From Planctomycetota bacterium (GTDB lineage Bacteria; Planctomycetota; UBA1135; UBA2386), in NCBI GenBank assembly GCA_016716265.1, contig JADJWQ010000002.1, positions 147,001 to 211,000 on the forward strand: DNA of 64,000 bases, read 5' to 3'. Under the pieces are notes generated by a model. That model was not told the origin of the DNA. It made no database searches and saw nothing but the letters and a program-made list of their open reading frames with translations. The position numbers were made by a program, and so were the translations under genes. Positions 16,475-25,562 of the stretch are shown here, in pieces (position 1 is the stretch's first letter; each line of letters starts with the position of its first letter).

Positions 16475-18355
16475 ATGCAGGCAACCATCTGGAGCCGGTC
16501 CATCCGGAGGCTGGTCGGCACTCTCGCGGTGGTCGGGCTCGCGGCCAGCGGCGTGAGAGGGCAGGACCCGACGACCCAGGCCCCCGAGGTGGGGGGCGTG
16601 GAGAGTCTCACCCAGTCGGGCGATCGGAGCTCGCGGCTGACGCTGCGGCTGCGCGATCGTCTGCTCAAGGACGTCGTCGAGAGCATCCAGCTCCAGTCGG
16701 GCGTGAACATCGTCATCGATGGCGCGATCGACGAGCGCGTGACGATCGATCTCAAGGACGTCGATTGGCGGCAGGCCCTCGACCTGGTGGCGGAAGCCGC
16801 GGGGTGCGTGGTGGTCGAGCTCGGCCCGAACGTGTTGAAGGTCGAGAAGCCGCCGCGCGTGTTCTTCGCGTTCGAGAACGCGGACGTGCAGAACGTCATC
16901 GACACCATCGCGAAGATCTCCGGCGCGAACATCGTCGTGTCTCCGCAGGTGCAGGGCTCGATCACGTTGCGCTTGCGCGACATCCCGTGGCGAGACGCGC
17001 TCGAGGCGACCGCGAAGACGCTCGGCTACGTCGTGGTGGAGGAGGAGCGCGGCATCCTGCGCGTCGTCCCCGAGTCCAACATGCGCCAGGACCTGGTCAC
17101 GGCATCGTTCCAGCTCCGCTACGTGCGCCCGATGTCCGCGTACATGCCGTTCCTCGAGTCGGAGTACGTCGACTACGTCTACCGGCGCTCGCAGCTCGAT
17201 CCGCAGGCCGAGAACTTCAAGCTGCTCGACGCGCTGCGCCGTGCGCTGACTCCGGACCTCGGTGTGCTCGAGTACTTCGAGGGCCAGAACCTGATCATCG
17301 TCAAGGACACGCGGCCGGTCGTCGACGAGATCGAGCGCATCATCCGGCGCATCGACGTCGAGCCCGCACAGGTGTTCATCGACGTCAAGTTCGTCACGAC
17401 GACCAACACCGACATCCTCGACTACGGCGTGTCGCCAGGCGACGGCGGCTGGAGCGTCGGCATCGGTCTCGGCCAGATCCCGATCAGCCTGCCGTTCGAT
17501 CTCGGCGACGGCGGCTGGGACGACTCGATCATCGCGAACGACCTGCGACGGGGGCCGTTCGTCGGCAGCACCGACATCAACGGCAACATCGTGCGCGGCG
17601 TGAACACGCCGTCGAACACGATCATCCCCGACGTCGTGTTCGGAGCGCTCGACTTCACGCAGGTGACCGCCACATTGCGGCTGCTCAGGAAGGACGAGCG
17701 GTCGCAGATCGTGCAGGCGCCGAAGCTGATCGCGGTCGACCACAACATGGCGACGATCTTCGTCGGCGAGACGATCCGCTACGCGCAGGCGCGGTCCGAG
17801 CAGGGCCAGGCCGGCGGCCTCGAGCTGGTCGTCGAGGAGGCCCCCGAGTCGCCGGTCAGCACCGGCTTCCAGCTGCTGGTGATCCCGCACGTCGTGCCGG
17901 GCACCGATCAGGTGCTGATGGACATCATTCCGAAGTCGGAGTCGCTGAGCGGCACCGGCACCAGCGCGTTGGCGCCGCCGGGCTTCGATGTCTTCACCGT
18001 CGGTTCCGGGGACGGCAGCGGCTCGATCGCGCTGCCGCGCATCTCGTCGAGCACGATCGCGACCAAGGTGCTGCTGCAGTCCGGTCAGACCGCGGTGCTC
18101 GGTGGCCTCGTGACCGACACCGACACCCAGACCGAGACGAGCGTGCCGCTGCTCGGTGACATCCCGTTGCTCGGCTGGCTGTTCAAGAGCCGCGCGACGT
18201 CGAAGTCGAAGCAGACGATCATCGTGTTCGTGACGCCGACGGTGATCCGCAGTGCGGCGGACATCGAGCGCAACGTCGAGGCGATCCTGCAGGAGCGCCG
18301 GCAGGCGATGCAGAGCGAATACGAGGCGGTGTTCGGCTCGCGCAAGGGCAACTGA
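16475..18355 (+). CDS. pilQ: Type IV pilus outer-membrane secretin PilQ
   Basis: 626 residues. Secretin that forms the outer-membrane channel. A signal peptide (about 1-29, cleavage near VRG-QD) is followed by two STN/N0-like repeats: about 48-125, then about 128-205 with FENADVQNVIDTIAKISGANI. An N1/NolW-like domain follows (about 215-310, FQLRYV ... LIIVKDTRPVVDEIERIIRRID), and then the secretin core (about 430-605, TAVLGGLVTDTDTQTE and PLLGDIPLLGWLF). A GGAAGAGGA ribosome-binding site precedes ATG 16475; the upstream open frame is not conserved. Last gene of pilM-N-O(P)-Q. Confidence 0.93.
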   Translation: MQATIWSRSIRRLVGTLAVVGLAASGVRGQDPTTQAPEVGGVESLTQSGDRSSRLTLRLRDRLLKDVVESIQLQSGVNIVIDGAIDERVTIDLKDVDWRQALDLVAEAAGCVVVELGPNVLKVEKPPRVFFAFENADVQNVIDTIAKISGANIVVSPQVQGSITLRLRDIPWRDALEATAKTLGYVVVEEERGILRVVPESNMRQDLVTASFQLRYVRPMSAYMPFLESEYVDYVYRRSQLDPQAENFKLLDALRRALTPDLGVLEYFEGQNLIIVKDTRPVVDEIERIIRRIDVEPAQVFIDVKFVTTTNTDILDYGVSPGDGGWSVGIGLGQIPISLPFDLGDGGWDDSIIANDLRRGPFVGSTDINGNIVRGVNTPSNTIIPDVVFGALDFTQVTATLRLLRKDERSQIVQAPKLIAVDHNMATIFVGETIRYAQARSEQGQAGGLELVVEEAPESPVSTGFQLLVIPHVVPGTDQVLMDIIPKSESLSGTGTSALAPPGFDVFTVGSGDGSGSIALPRISSSTIATKVLLQSGQTAVLGGLVTDTDTQTETSVPLLGDIPLLGWLFKSRATSKSKQTIIVFVTPTVIRSAADIERNVEAILQERRQAMQSEYEAVFGSRKGN

Positions 18356-18923
18356 CGCCGTTCGCGAGGGCGCGCCCGGTCCCGTCCCGAGACGGGCCGG
18401 AGCCGCGCCGGCCGGCGCCCGCGCGGGATCGGGATTCGCCGTCTCGCGGCCGGCGCCACGCGGCTCGCCGCAGCCCCGCCAACCGCGCGCCCGGTCGCGC
18501 GGAGTGCCGGCCGGTCCGGAAGCACCGGCGTGCGGTCCCGCGCTCGCTGCGTGGACCGGCCGACGCGCCGGATCTATCATCCGGACCGCGCGCGGCGCCC
18601 GAGGGTTCGGGCGCCAGCCGTCTGCCCGCGCTGCGCTGCCATGTCCGCCACGCGCCCGACGCCCCCGGCATCCCCGACTTGCCCGATCCCGGGCCGGGGA
18701 GCGGCGCGTCGCTCGGGGTGCGGATCCGCAGGCGCGGGGCCGGTCGCGCGTCGGTTCACCTGGCAACCCGCCGACGAGGCTCTCGGTCCGCCGTCCGGCG
18801 CCGGGCTCGGCGCGGCCCTCGCGGTCGCTGCCGAGGCTCGCGCACGCGGCGATCGATCCGCCGTTCGGGGGCTGCCGCCATCGTCCCGCTCCACGGGCGG
18901 GTCCGTTCGAGAGGTTCGCGACG
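18356..18923 (+). other. Gene-free leader between pilQ and rne
   Basis: 568 bp without a supportable gene. The open frames that cross it are GC-driven. It holds the rne promoter candidate at 18552-18580 and a short inverted repeat CCGGAT/ATCCGG around the -10 box (18568-18584). The remaining 340 bp would be a long 5' untranslated region of rne. Confidence 0.5.
18552..18580 (+). promoter_or_regulatory. Putative rne promoter
   Basis: TGGACC (18552-18557), a 17-bp spacer and TATCAT (18575-18580). Transcription would begin about 335 nt before the rne start codon. The -10 box is embedded in a 6-bp inverted repeat. Inferred from pattern only. Confidence 0.4.
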
Positions 18924-21044
18924 TTGAAGAGGATGCTGATCAATGCCACCGATCCGGAGGAGTCCCGGATCGCGGTGGTCGAGAACGGAGTGCTCCAGGA
19001 GCTCCACGTCGAGGTCGCCGGCCGTGAGGCCTACCTCGGTAACATCTACAAGGGCCGGGTCGTCAACATCGAGCCGAGCATCGGCGCGGCGTTCGTCGCG
19101 TTCGGCGGGCGGACGAACGGCTTCCTGCACGCGTCGGACGTGCTGCCGGCCTACGCGAACGACGACTTCCGCCTCGAGGACGTGATCTCGGGTCGCGCGC
19201 GCGTGAGCGGTGACGAGGGTCCCGACTCGGTCCGCGCGGCGCTCGACGACGACGAGGACGACGATGCCGGGGACGACGGTGCGCCGCCGACTGCCGCGGC
19301 GCGCGCCGCGGCGGCGGAAGAGCGTGCGGACGCGGACGGCGGCGAGCCCGTCGAGGGCGACGACGACGACGCCGGGCCTGACGATCGTGACGAGGTATGG
19401 GACCCGCGCACCCACGACTTCGGTGCCGAGGCCTTCGCTGCGGACGACCTCGATCTGGACGAGGACGTCGACGAGGGCGATGGCGCGGCGAGCACCGCCG
19501 TCGACGCGCGGCGGGCCGACGGTGGGCGAGACGACGGCGAGCCCGAGGACGCTGAGCCGGCCGACGACGAGCGGGACCTCGCGGCCGCCGCCGACGCGGA
19601 CCTTCGCGATGCAGGCGGGCTCGACGACGACGGTGGCGGCGACGACGACGAGCGCGCCGTGGACGAGGACGGCGCGGCGCTGGTGGACGGCGGAGCTGTG
19701 GAGGGCGGTGCGGCAGCCGGCCCCAGGTCGCGCCGCCAGGGCAGCCGCGCCCGCCGCAAGAAGCGGCCGCGCACGAAGGTGCCGATCGATCGCCTCGTCC
19801 GGAAGGGCCAGGAGCTGATCGTGCAGGTCACCAAGGAGGGCATCGGCGCGAAAGGGCCGGCGCTGACGACCTACGTGTCGCTGCCGGGCCGCAGCCTCGT
19901 GCTGATGCCGAGCCTGCCGAAATGCGGCGTCAGCCGGAAGATCGACGACCCCAAGGAGCGCCGCCGGCTGAAGCGGATCGTGCGCGAGCTCGACGAGACC
20001 GGCAACGGCGGTGTCGGCTTCATCGTGCGGACGAACGGCATCGAGAAGTCGAAGGCCGAGCTGCAGCGCGATCGCGACTACCTGAAGAAGATCTGGGAGC
20101 TGGTCGGCCACCGCGTCTCCGTCACGCGGGCGCCGGCGCTGCTCTACCAGGAGTCCGACCTCGTGCTGAAGGCGATGCGGGACCTGTTCTCGCCGGACAT
20201 CGACGAGGTCGTCGTCGACTCGAAGGACGTGTTCCTGCGCATCAAGGACTTCGCCGAGAAGCTGATGCCGCACATGGCGGAGCGCATCAAGCTCCACGAG
20301 CTCGTCACTCCGCTGTTCCACAGCTTCGGTATCGAGCAGGACGTCGAGAAGCTCTACCAGCCGCGCGTCGAGCTGCCGAACGGCGGCTCGATCGTCATCG
20401 AGCAGGCCGAGGCCCTGGTCGCGATCGACGTGAACTCCGGGCGCTTCAAGCCGGGCACGGACCTCGAGGAGACCGCCTACCGGACCAACCTCGAGGCGAT
20501 CCCCGAGATCGTGCGCCAGCTCCGGCTGCGAGACCTCGGCGGGCTGATCATGATCGACTTCATCGACATGAGCGCCGACAAGCACCGGCGGGCCGTCGAG
20601 CGCAAGATCATCGACGGGCTGAAGGGCGACCGGGCGCGCATCAAGGTCGGGCGGATCAGCCCGTTCGGCATGCTGGAGCTGACGCGCCAGCGGGTCGGAC
20701 CGGGCCTCAAGCGGACCGTGTTCACGACCTGCCGGCACTGCTCGGGATCGGGCCTCGTCCGCACCGTGCAGAGCAAGGCGCTCGCCGTGATGCGCGAGGT
20801 GCGGGCGCTGCTGAACCTCAAGGGCTACTCGATCCTGCAGGTCTTCGTCGCCCCGCCGGTCAACGACTACCTCGTCAACTACAAGCGGCGGCAGATCCTC
20901 GAGATCGAGGAGTCGGTGGGGCGGACGATCCTGTTCAAGGCGGAGCCGAGCTACCCGGTCGAGGCCGTCCACTACCGGTTCATGACCGGCGACGGCCAGG
21001 AGGCGCGCGTCGCGATCCCCGCCGGACTCGGGGTCCGGGCTTGA
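18924..21044 (+). CDS. rne: Ribonuclease E/G with acidic insert in the S1 domain
   Basis: 706 residues from TTG 18924. Endoribonuclease for mRNA decay and rRNA/tRNA processing. The first residues from TTG (MKRMLINAT) are identical to those of E. coli RNase E, and GAGAGG stands 9 nt upstream, so TTG is chosen over ATG 18933. The S1 domain begins at about 37-92, is interrupted by about 175 residues rich in Asp/Glu/Ala (about 95-270), and resumes at about 285 (VRKGQELIVQV). The catalytic core follows: ALVAIDVNSGRF and GLIMIDFIDM carry the metal-binding aspartates, and the Zn-link cysteines are in CRHCSG. No long C-terminal degradosome scaffold is present. Confidence 0.92.
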   Translation: MKRMLINATDPEESRIAVVENGVLQELHVEVAGREAYLGNIYKGRVVNIEPSIGAAFVAFGGRTNGFLHASDVLPAYANDDFRLEDVISGRARVSGDEGPDSVRAALDDDEDDDAGDDGAPPTAAARAAAAEERADADGGEPVEGDDDDAGPDDRDEVWDPRTHDFGAEAFAADDLDLDEDVDEGDGAASTAVDARRADGGRDDGEPEDAEPADDERDLAAAADADLRDAGGLDDDGGGDDDERAVDEDGAALVDGGAVEGGAAAGPRSRRQGSRARRKKRPRTKVPIDRLVRKGQELIVQVTKEGIGAKGPALTTYVSLPGRSLVLMPSLPKCGVSRKIDDPKERRRLKRIVRELDETGNGGVGFIVRTNGIEKSKAELQRDRDYLKKIWELVGHRVSVTRAPALLYQESDLVLKAMRDLFSPDIDEVVVDSKDVFLRIKDFAEKLMPHMAERIKLHELVTPLFHSFGIEQDVEKLYQPRVELPNGGSIVIEQAEALVAIDVNSGRFKPGTDLEETAYRTNLEAIPEIVRQLRLRDLGGLIMIDFIDMSADKHRRAVERKIIDGLKGDRARIKVGRISPFGMLELTRQRVGPGLKRTVFTTCRHCSGSGLVRTVQSKALAVMREVRALLNLKGYSILQVFVAPPVNDYLVNYKRRQILEIEESVGRTILFKAEPSYPVEAVHYRFMTGDGQEARVAIPAGLGVRA

Positions 21045-21068
21045 CCCGACCGGGCCCGCCGCTAGAGT
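21041..21068 (+). promoter_or_regulatory. rplU: Promoter for rplU-rpmA
   Basis: TTGACC (21041-21046), a 16-bp spacer and TAGAGT (21063-21068), overlapping the rne stop codon. This has the same spacing as the tRNA-Ser(CGA) promoter. It would give a leader of about 90 nt that contains the GGTCACC/GGTGACC pairing element. Confidence 0.6.
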
Positions 21069-21132
21069 TCTCGGCCCGCTTGCCCGCCCGGGACCCGCCC
21101 CGGTCCGCGCCGGCGGCAGCGTCCGACCCGCA

Positions 21133-21165
21133 GGTCACCTCCGCAGGTGACCGCCACAGGTGACC
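21133..21165 (+). promoter_or_regulatory. Leader hairpin that may control rplU translation
   Basis: GGTCACC at 21133-21139 can pair with GGTGACC at 21146-21152 (8 bp with the flanking T-A pair, loop CCGC) or with a second GGTGACC at 21159-21165. The second copy contains the AGGTGA ribosome-binding site of rplU, 3 nt from the ATG. The two pairings exclude each other, so one leaves the site free and the other hides it. This is seen directly; the regulatory role is inference. Confidence 0.45.
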
Positions 21166-21166
21166 C

Positions 21167-21757
21167 ATGTATGCCGTCCTCGAAGACCGCAACCAGCAGT
21201 ACCGGGTGCAGTCCGGCGACCGGATCCTGATCGCGCTCCAGCGCGACCTCGCTCCGGGTGAGCCGCTGACCTTCGATCGCGTCTGCGTGCTCGGCGCCGG
21301 TGACGGCGCGGAGGCGCAGGTCGGCACGCCCTACGTCGACGGGGCGAGCGTCAGCGCGAAGGTCGTGCGGCAGGACGTCAAGGGCCCGAAGCTGATCGTG
21401 CAGAAGATGCGGCGCCGGAAGAACCACCGCAAGCGTACCGGCTTCCGCGCGCGCTACACGGAGATCGAGATCGAGAGCATCGTGCGCCGGCTAGGCGTCG
21501 GGCTCGGGGCGGCGCGAGCACGAGTGCCAGCATCGAGTGACACGCAGCAGCGAGTGACGAGAGCACCGCCATGGCACACAAGAAGGGTCAGGGTTCGACC
21601 AAGAACGGTCGCGACAGCAACGCGCAGCACCGCGGCATCAAGCGCTTCGGTGGCGAGAGCGTCACGGCCGGCACCATCCTGGTACGGCAGTGCGGCACGC
21701 GATTCCTGCCGGGCCACAACGTCAAGCGCGCGAACGACGACACGCTGTTCGCGTTGA
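21167..21757 (+). CDS. rplU: 50S ribosomal protein L21, frame runs on into rpmA
   Basis: Starts MYAVLEDRNQQYRV, with the L21 core to about residue 105 (KMRRRKNHRKRTGFR and the final IEIESIV strand). L21 proteins normally end there at about 103 residues. Here no stop occurs and the frame continues for about 90 residues, the last 62 of them through the rpmA coding region in another frame. That extension looks like a shadow of rpmA (Arg/Ser/Thr-rich). A TAG exists in the +1 frame at 21492-21494, so a one-base error near the end of L21 would explain it. The core call is firm; the true 3' end is uncertain. Confidence 0.85.
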   Translation: MYAVLEDRNQQYRVQSGDRILIALQRDLAPGEPLTFDRVCVLGAGDGAEAQVGTPYVDGASVSAKVVRQDVKGPKLIVQKMRRRKNHRKRTGFRARYTEIEIESIVRRLGVGLGAARARVPASSDTQQRVTRAPPWHTRRVRVRPRTVATATRSTAASSASVARASRPAPSWYGSAARDSCRATTSSARTTTRCSR

Positions 21758-21819
21758 TCCCCGGTGTCGTCCGCTTCCAGGACAACCGCCGCGTGCACGT
21801 CGATCCGCACGCGAGTTGA
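21571..21819 (+). CDS. rpmA: 50S ribosomal protein L27
   Basis: 82 residues. Component of the 50S subunit near the peptidyl transferase centre. MAHKKGQGSTKNGRDSNAQ start, RFGGESVTAGTILVRQ and the GTRFLPGHNV segment are diagnostic. No N-terminal cleavable extension as in Firmicutes. Usual gene order rplU-rpmA-obg. The stop codon lies within a 17-bp tandem duplication. Confidence 0.95.
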   Translation: MAHKKGQGSTKNGRDSNAQHRGIKRFGGESVTAGTILVRQCGTRFLPGHNVKRANDDTLFALIPGVVRFQDNRRVHVDPHAS

Positions 21820-21842
21820 TCGTTCACGCGAGTTGATCGTTC
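21809..21842 (+). repeat. 17-bp perfect tandem duplication across the rpmA stop
   Basis: ACGCGAGTTGATCGTTC occurs at 21809-21825 and again at 21826-21842. The unit includes the last codons and the TGA of rpmA, so a second copy of the same tail lies just downstream. It looks like a recent slippage event. Confidence 0.9.
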
Positions 21843-21915
21843 GCGCGGGTCGCTCGCGCGGCCGGGTCGATCGGCCGCCGGCGCGCGGCGCGACGCGTGC
21901 GCCGGACGCGCCCCG

Positions 21916-22896
21916 ATGTTCGTCGACGAGCTGGAGTTCCGGGTCGCGGGTGGTCGCGGTGGCGACGGTTGCGTGTCGTTCCATCGCGAGAAGTTCGTGA
22001 CCCGCGGCGGTCCGAACGGCGGCGACGGCGGGCGCGGCGGCGACGTCGTGCTGCAGGCGTCACCGCACGAGAACACGCTCTTCCACCTGGCGGGCCGTCC
22101 GCTCTACGGAGCGCGCAACGGCCAGCCGGGCGGAACCAGCGACATGACCGGCGCCTCGGCCGACGACCTCGTGCTCGACGTCCCGCTCGGCACCCAGGTC
22201 TTCGACGCCGACCGCGGCAACCTGCTGCGCGATCTGACCGACGCCGGCGAGAGCTTCGTCGTCGCGCGCGGCGGGCGCGGCGGGCGCGGCAACGCCCGCT
22301 TCGCGACCGCGACGAACCGCACGCCGCGCGAGGCCGAATCCGGCCGCCCCGGTGAAGAGCGCCGCGTGCGTCTCAGCCTGAAGCTGATCGCCGACGTCGG
22401 TCTGGTCGGACTGCCGAACGCCGGCAAGTCGACTCTGCTCGCCACCCTCTCGCGCGCGCGGCCGCGGATCGCGGCCTACCCGTTCACGACGCTCGAGCCG
22501 CACCTCGGCATCGTCCCGTTCCCGGACGGCGGCAGCATCGTGATGGCGGACATCCCGGGTCTGATCGAGGGGGCCGCCGAGGGGCGGGGGCTCGGCCACC
22601 AGTTCCTGAAGCACGTCGAGCGCACCCGCGCGCTGCTGCAGCTCGTCGACTGCTCCGCGCTCGCCGACACCGATCCGCTCGAGGCGTGGCGCATCGTGCT
22701 GGCGGAGCTCCGCGGCTACTCGGACGAGCTCGCCCGCCGGCCGCGGCTCGTCGTGGCGACCAAGGTCGAGGACGACGACTCGCGGGCGGCCGCCGCCCGG
22801 CTGCGCGCGGAGACCGGCGAGGTCGTCGTCGAGCTGTCCGCCGTGACGCGGGGCGGCCTGGAGCAGCTGCTCGGCTACCTGCGGCGCCTGCGCTGA
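21916..22896 (+). CDS. obgE: Obg family GTPase (ObgE/CgtA)
   Basis: 326 residues. Essential ribosome-assembly GTPase. The glycine-rich Obg domain occupies 1-158 (VAGGRGGDGCVSF, GGPNGGDGGRGGDV). The G domain has G1 GLPNAGKST at about 164-172, switch residues YPFTTLEP, and G3 DIPGLIEGA. In the G4 position TKVED replaces the common NKxD. It lacks the C-terminal OCT domain, as in many short Obg proteins. ATG 21916 follows the conserved rplU-rpmA order. Confidence 0.94.
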   Translation: MFVDELEFRVAGGRGGDGCVSFHREKFVTRGGPNGGDGGRGGDVVLQASPHENTLFHLAGRPLYGARNGQPGGTSDMTGASADDLVLDVPLGTQVFDADRGNLLRDLTDAGESFVVARGGRGGRGNARFATATNRTPREAESGRPGEERRVRLSLKLIADVGLVGLPNAGKSTLLATLSRARPRIAAYPFTTLEPHLGIVPFPDGGSIVMADIPGLIEGAAEGRGLGHQFLKHVERTRALLQLVDCSALADTDPLEAWRIVLAELRGYSDELARRPRLVVATKVEDDDSRAAAARLRAETGEVVVELSAVTRGGLEQLLGYLRRLR

Positions 22897-23013
22897 CGGC
22901 GCGCGGGGCACCCCTCCGGCGCCCGGCCCCCCGCGGCGCGCCGCGGCTCGCGGCCGCGAGCGGCTCACGTGGCGGTGCCGCGCGGTCCGATAGGGCCTGC
23001 GGAGGACCCAAGC

Positions 23014-24144
<1,131 letters not shown>

Positions 24145-24247
24145 GCCCGGCGCGCGCACGGGTTCGATCGCAGCGGCCCCTGGCATGCGGGGCGCGAGCC
24201 CGGGAAGATCGCGCCGCCGGCCGGAGTCCAAGGCCGACGGGGCCGGT

Positions 24248-24253
24248 TAGACT
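24248..24253 (+). promoter_or_regulatory. Putative -10 box before the GspC-like gene
   Basis: TAGACT ends 17 bp before ATG 24271, preceded by GGT as at several other sites. No good -35 box is visible. Confidence 0.3.
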
Positions 24254-24270
24254 CACGGGCCCGCACGATC

Positions 24271-25494
24271 ATGAAGCTGCCGCTCAACCTGCTCCTGACC
24301 GTCGCGATCGTCGCCCTGCTCGGGGCGATCGGTCTGCAGTTCAAGGGGCTCGCCGAGGACCGCTCGCGCCTGAGCTTCGGCCAGGACGCGCAGCTCGCGA
24401 ACGCACAGGCGCTCGCGAAGCGCTTCGAGGACGGCCAGCTGTCGGCCGGCGAGGCCAACGGCGGCCCGAACTACGCCGAGCCGATCCGGTTCTGGGACGC
24501 GTTCGCGAAGGCGAACTTCAACGGAAAGCTGCCGCCGCCCCCGCCGGAGCAGCAGGGCGATGGTCCGGGTGATCAGAACGTGCCGCCGCCGCCGCCGCCG
24601 AAGGTGCCGCTGACGGACATCTTCCAGGTCATCTGCATCGTGTTCGATGGCGACCAGTCGCGCATCGTGCTGCAGTACAAGCCCGAGTCGAACGTGCAGC
24701 CGCCCGAGGACGTCGTCGCCGGGGCGCAGCCCGGCGTCGGCGGGTTCGTGCGCGACACGACCCCGCAGCAACCTCGCCGCGGCGGCCCGGGCACGCCGCC
24801 GCGCGGCAGCACACCGCGGCCGCCGGGCTTCCCGGCCGCACCGGCGACCGGCGTGTATTTCCAGCAGCTGGAGGTCGGCGGGGCGCTCTGGCCTCCCCAC
24901 GGCGACATTCGTCTCGTGCGGGTGGCGGACGACGCGAGCCACGCGCTGTTCGCGCGGGCCGGCGAGGACGTGCCGCGTGAGAGTTGGGAGGAGGAGCCGG
25001 TCTACCCCGAAGTGCTCGGGCTGCAGCAGGACGTGCTGCGCCAGCTCGAGGAGGGGCTGCGGATCGGCCGGCAGGGTGGCACGCGTGCGGAGCCGGAGCG
25101 CGCCCCGGTGATCGTGCAGCCGACCGACTGGCAGCCGACCGAGCGGACGACGGAGGTCGGGCGCGGTCGCTTCAACATCGGCACGCGCGATCGCGAGCTG
25201 TTCCGTTCCGACCCGAACCGCATCTTCAACGAGGACATCGGCACCGCGTCGTACCGCAGCGCGACCGGCAACATCGAAGGCGTGCGCATCACGCGCCTCG
25301 CGCCGGGCTACGAGAGCTACGGCGTCCAGGAAGGCGAGATCGTGATCGCCGTGAACGGCGAGCCCGTGCGCAACAAGGCCGAAGGCATCCGCGTCGGCAA
25401 GCGGCTGTACGAGCGGGGCGTGCGTACCTTCGAGATCGACTTCCTGAGCAGCGGGCGGCGGATCACGCGAACCTACGTCGCCCCGGAGAATTGA
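24271..25494 (+). CDS. GspC-like inner-membrane protein with PDZ domain
   Basis: 407 residues. One N-terminal membrane helix (about 5-24) is followed by a helical region, a Pro-rich linker (about 88-112) and a beta segment PLTDIFQVICIVFDGDQSRIVLQYKPE (given here by its ends, PLTDIFQV to LQYKPE). A second Pro/Gly-rich linker spans about 165-195. The C-terminal PDZ domain (about 330-405) contains VRITRLAPGYESYGVQEGEIVIAVNG-like residues such as LAPGYESYG and EGEIVIAVNGEPV. The order of membrane helix, HR-like domain and PDZ is that of GspC/PulC, which links the inner-membrane platform to the secretin in type II secretion. It could also replace PilP function. Sequence similarity to named GspC cannot be tested here. 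Confidence 0.65.
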   Translation: MKLPLNLLLTVAIVALLGAIGLQFKGLAEDRSRLSFGQDAQLANAQALAKRFEDGQLSAGEANGGPNYAEPIRFWDAFAKANFNGKLPPPPPEQQGDGPGDQNVPPPPPPKVPLTDIFQVICIVFDGDQSRIVLQYKPESNVQPPEDVVAGAQPGVGGFVRDTTPQQPRRGGPGTPPRGSTPRPPGFPAAPATGVYFQQLEVGGALWPPHGDIRLVRVADDASHALFARAGEDVPRESWEEEPVYPEVLGLQQDVLRQLEEGLRIGRQGGTRAEPERAPVIVQPTDWQPTERTTEVGRGRFNIGTRDRELFRSDPNRIFNEDIGTASYRSATGNIEGVRITRLAPGYESYGVQEGEIVIAVNGEPVRNKAEGIRVGKRLYERGVRTFEIDFLSSGRRITRTYVAPEN

Positions 25495-25562
25495 GAGCGC
25501 CGAGTCTCGCGGGTCCCTGGGGTGCGGGGCGCGCCGCGGGTCACCCGGCCTGGCGCTGACGC

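Noticed and set aside
22969..23013. GTG 22969 as start of the PilT/PilU-type ATPase
   Set aside because: A GGAGGA site sits 7 nt before TTG 23014, inside the longer frame, and conserved residues begin after the TTG.
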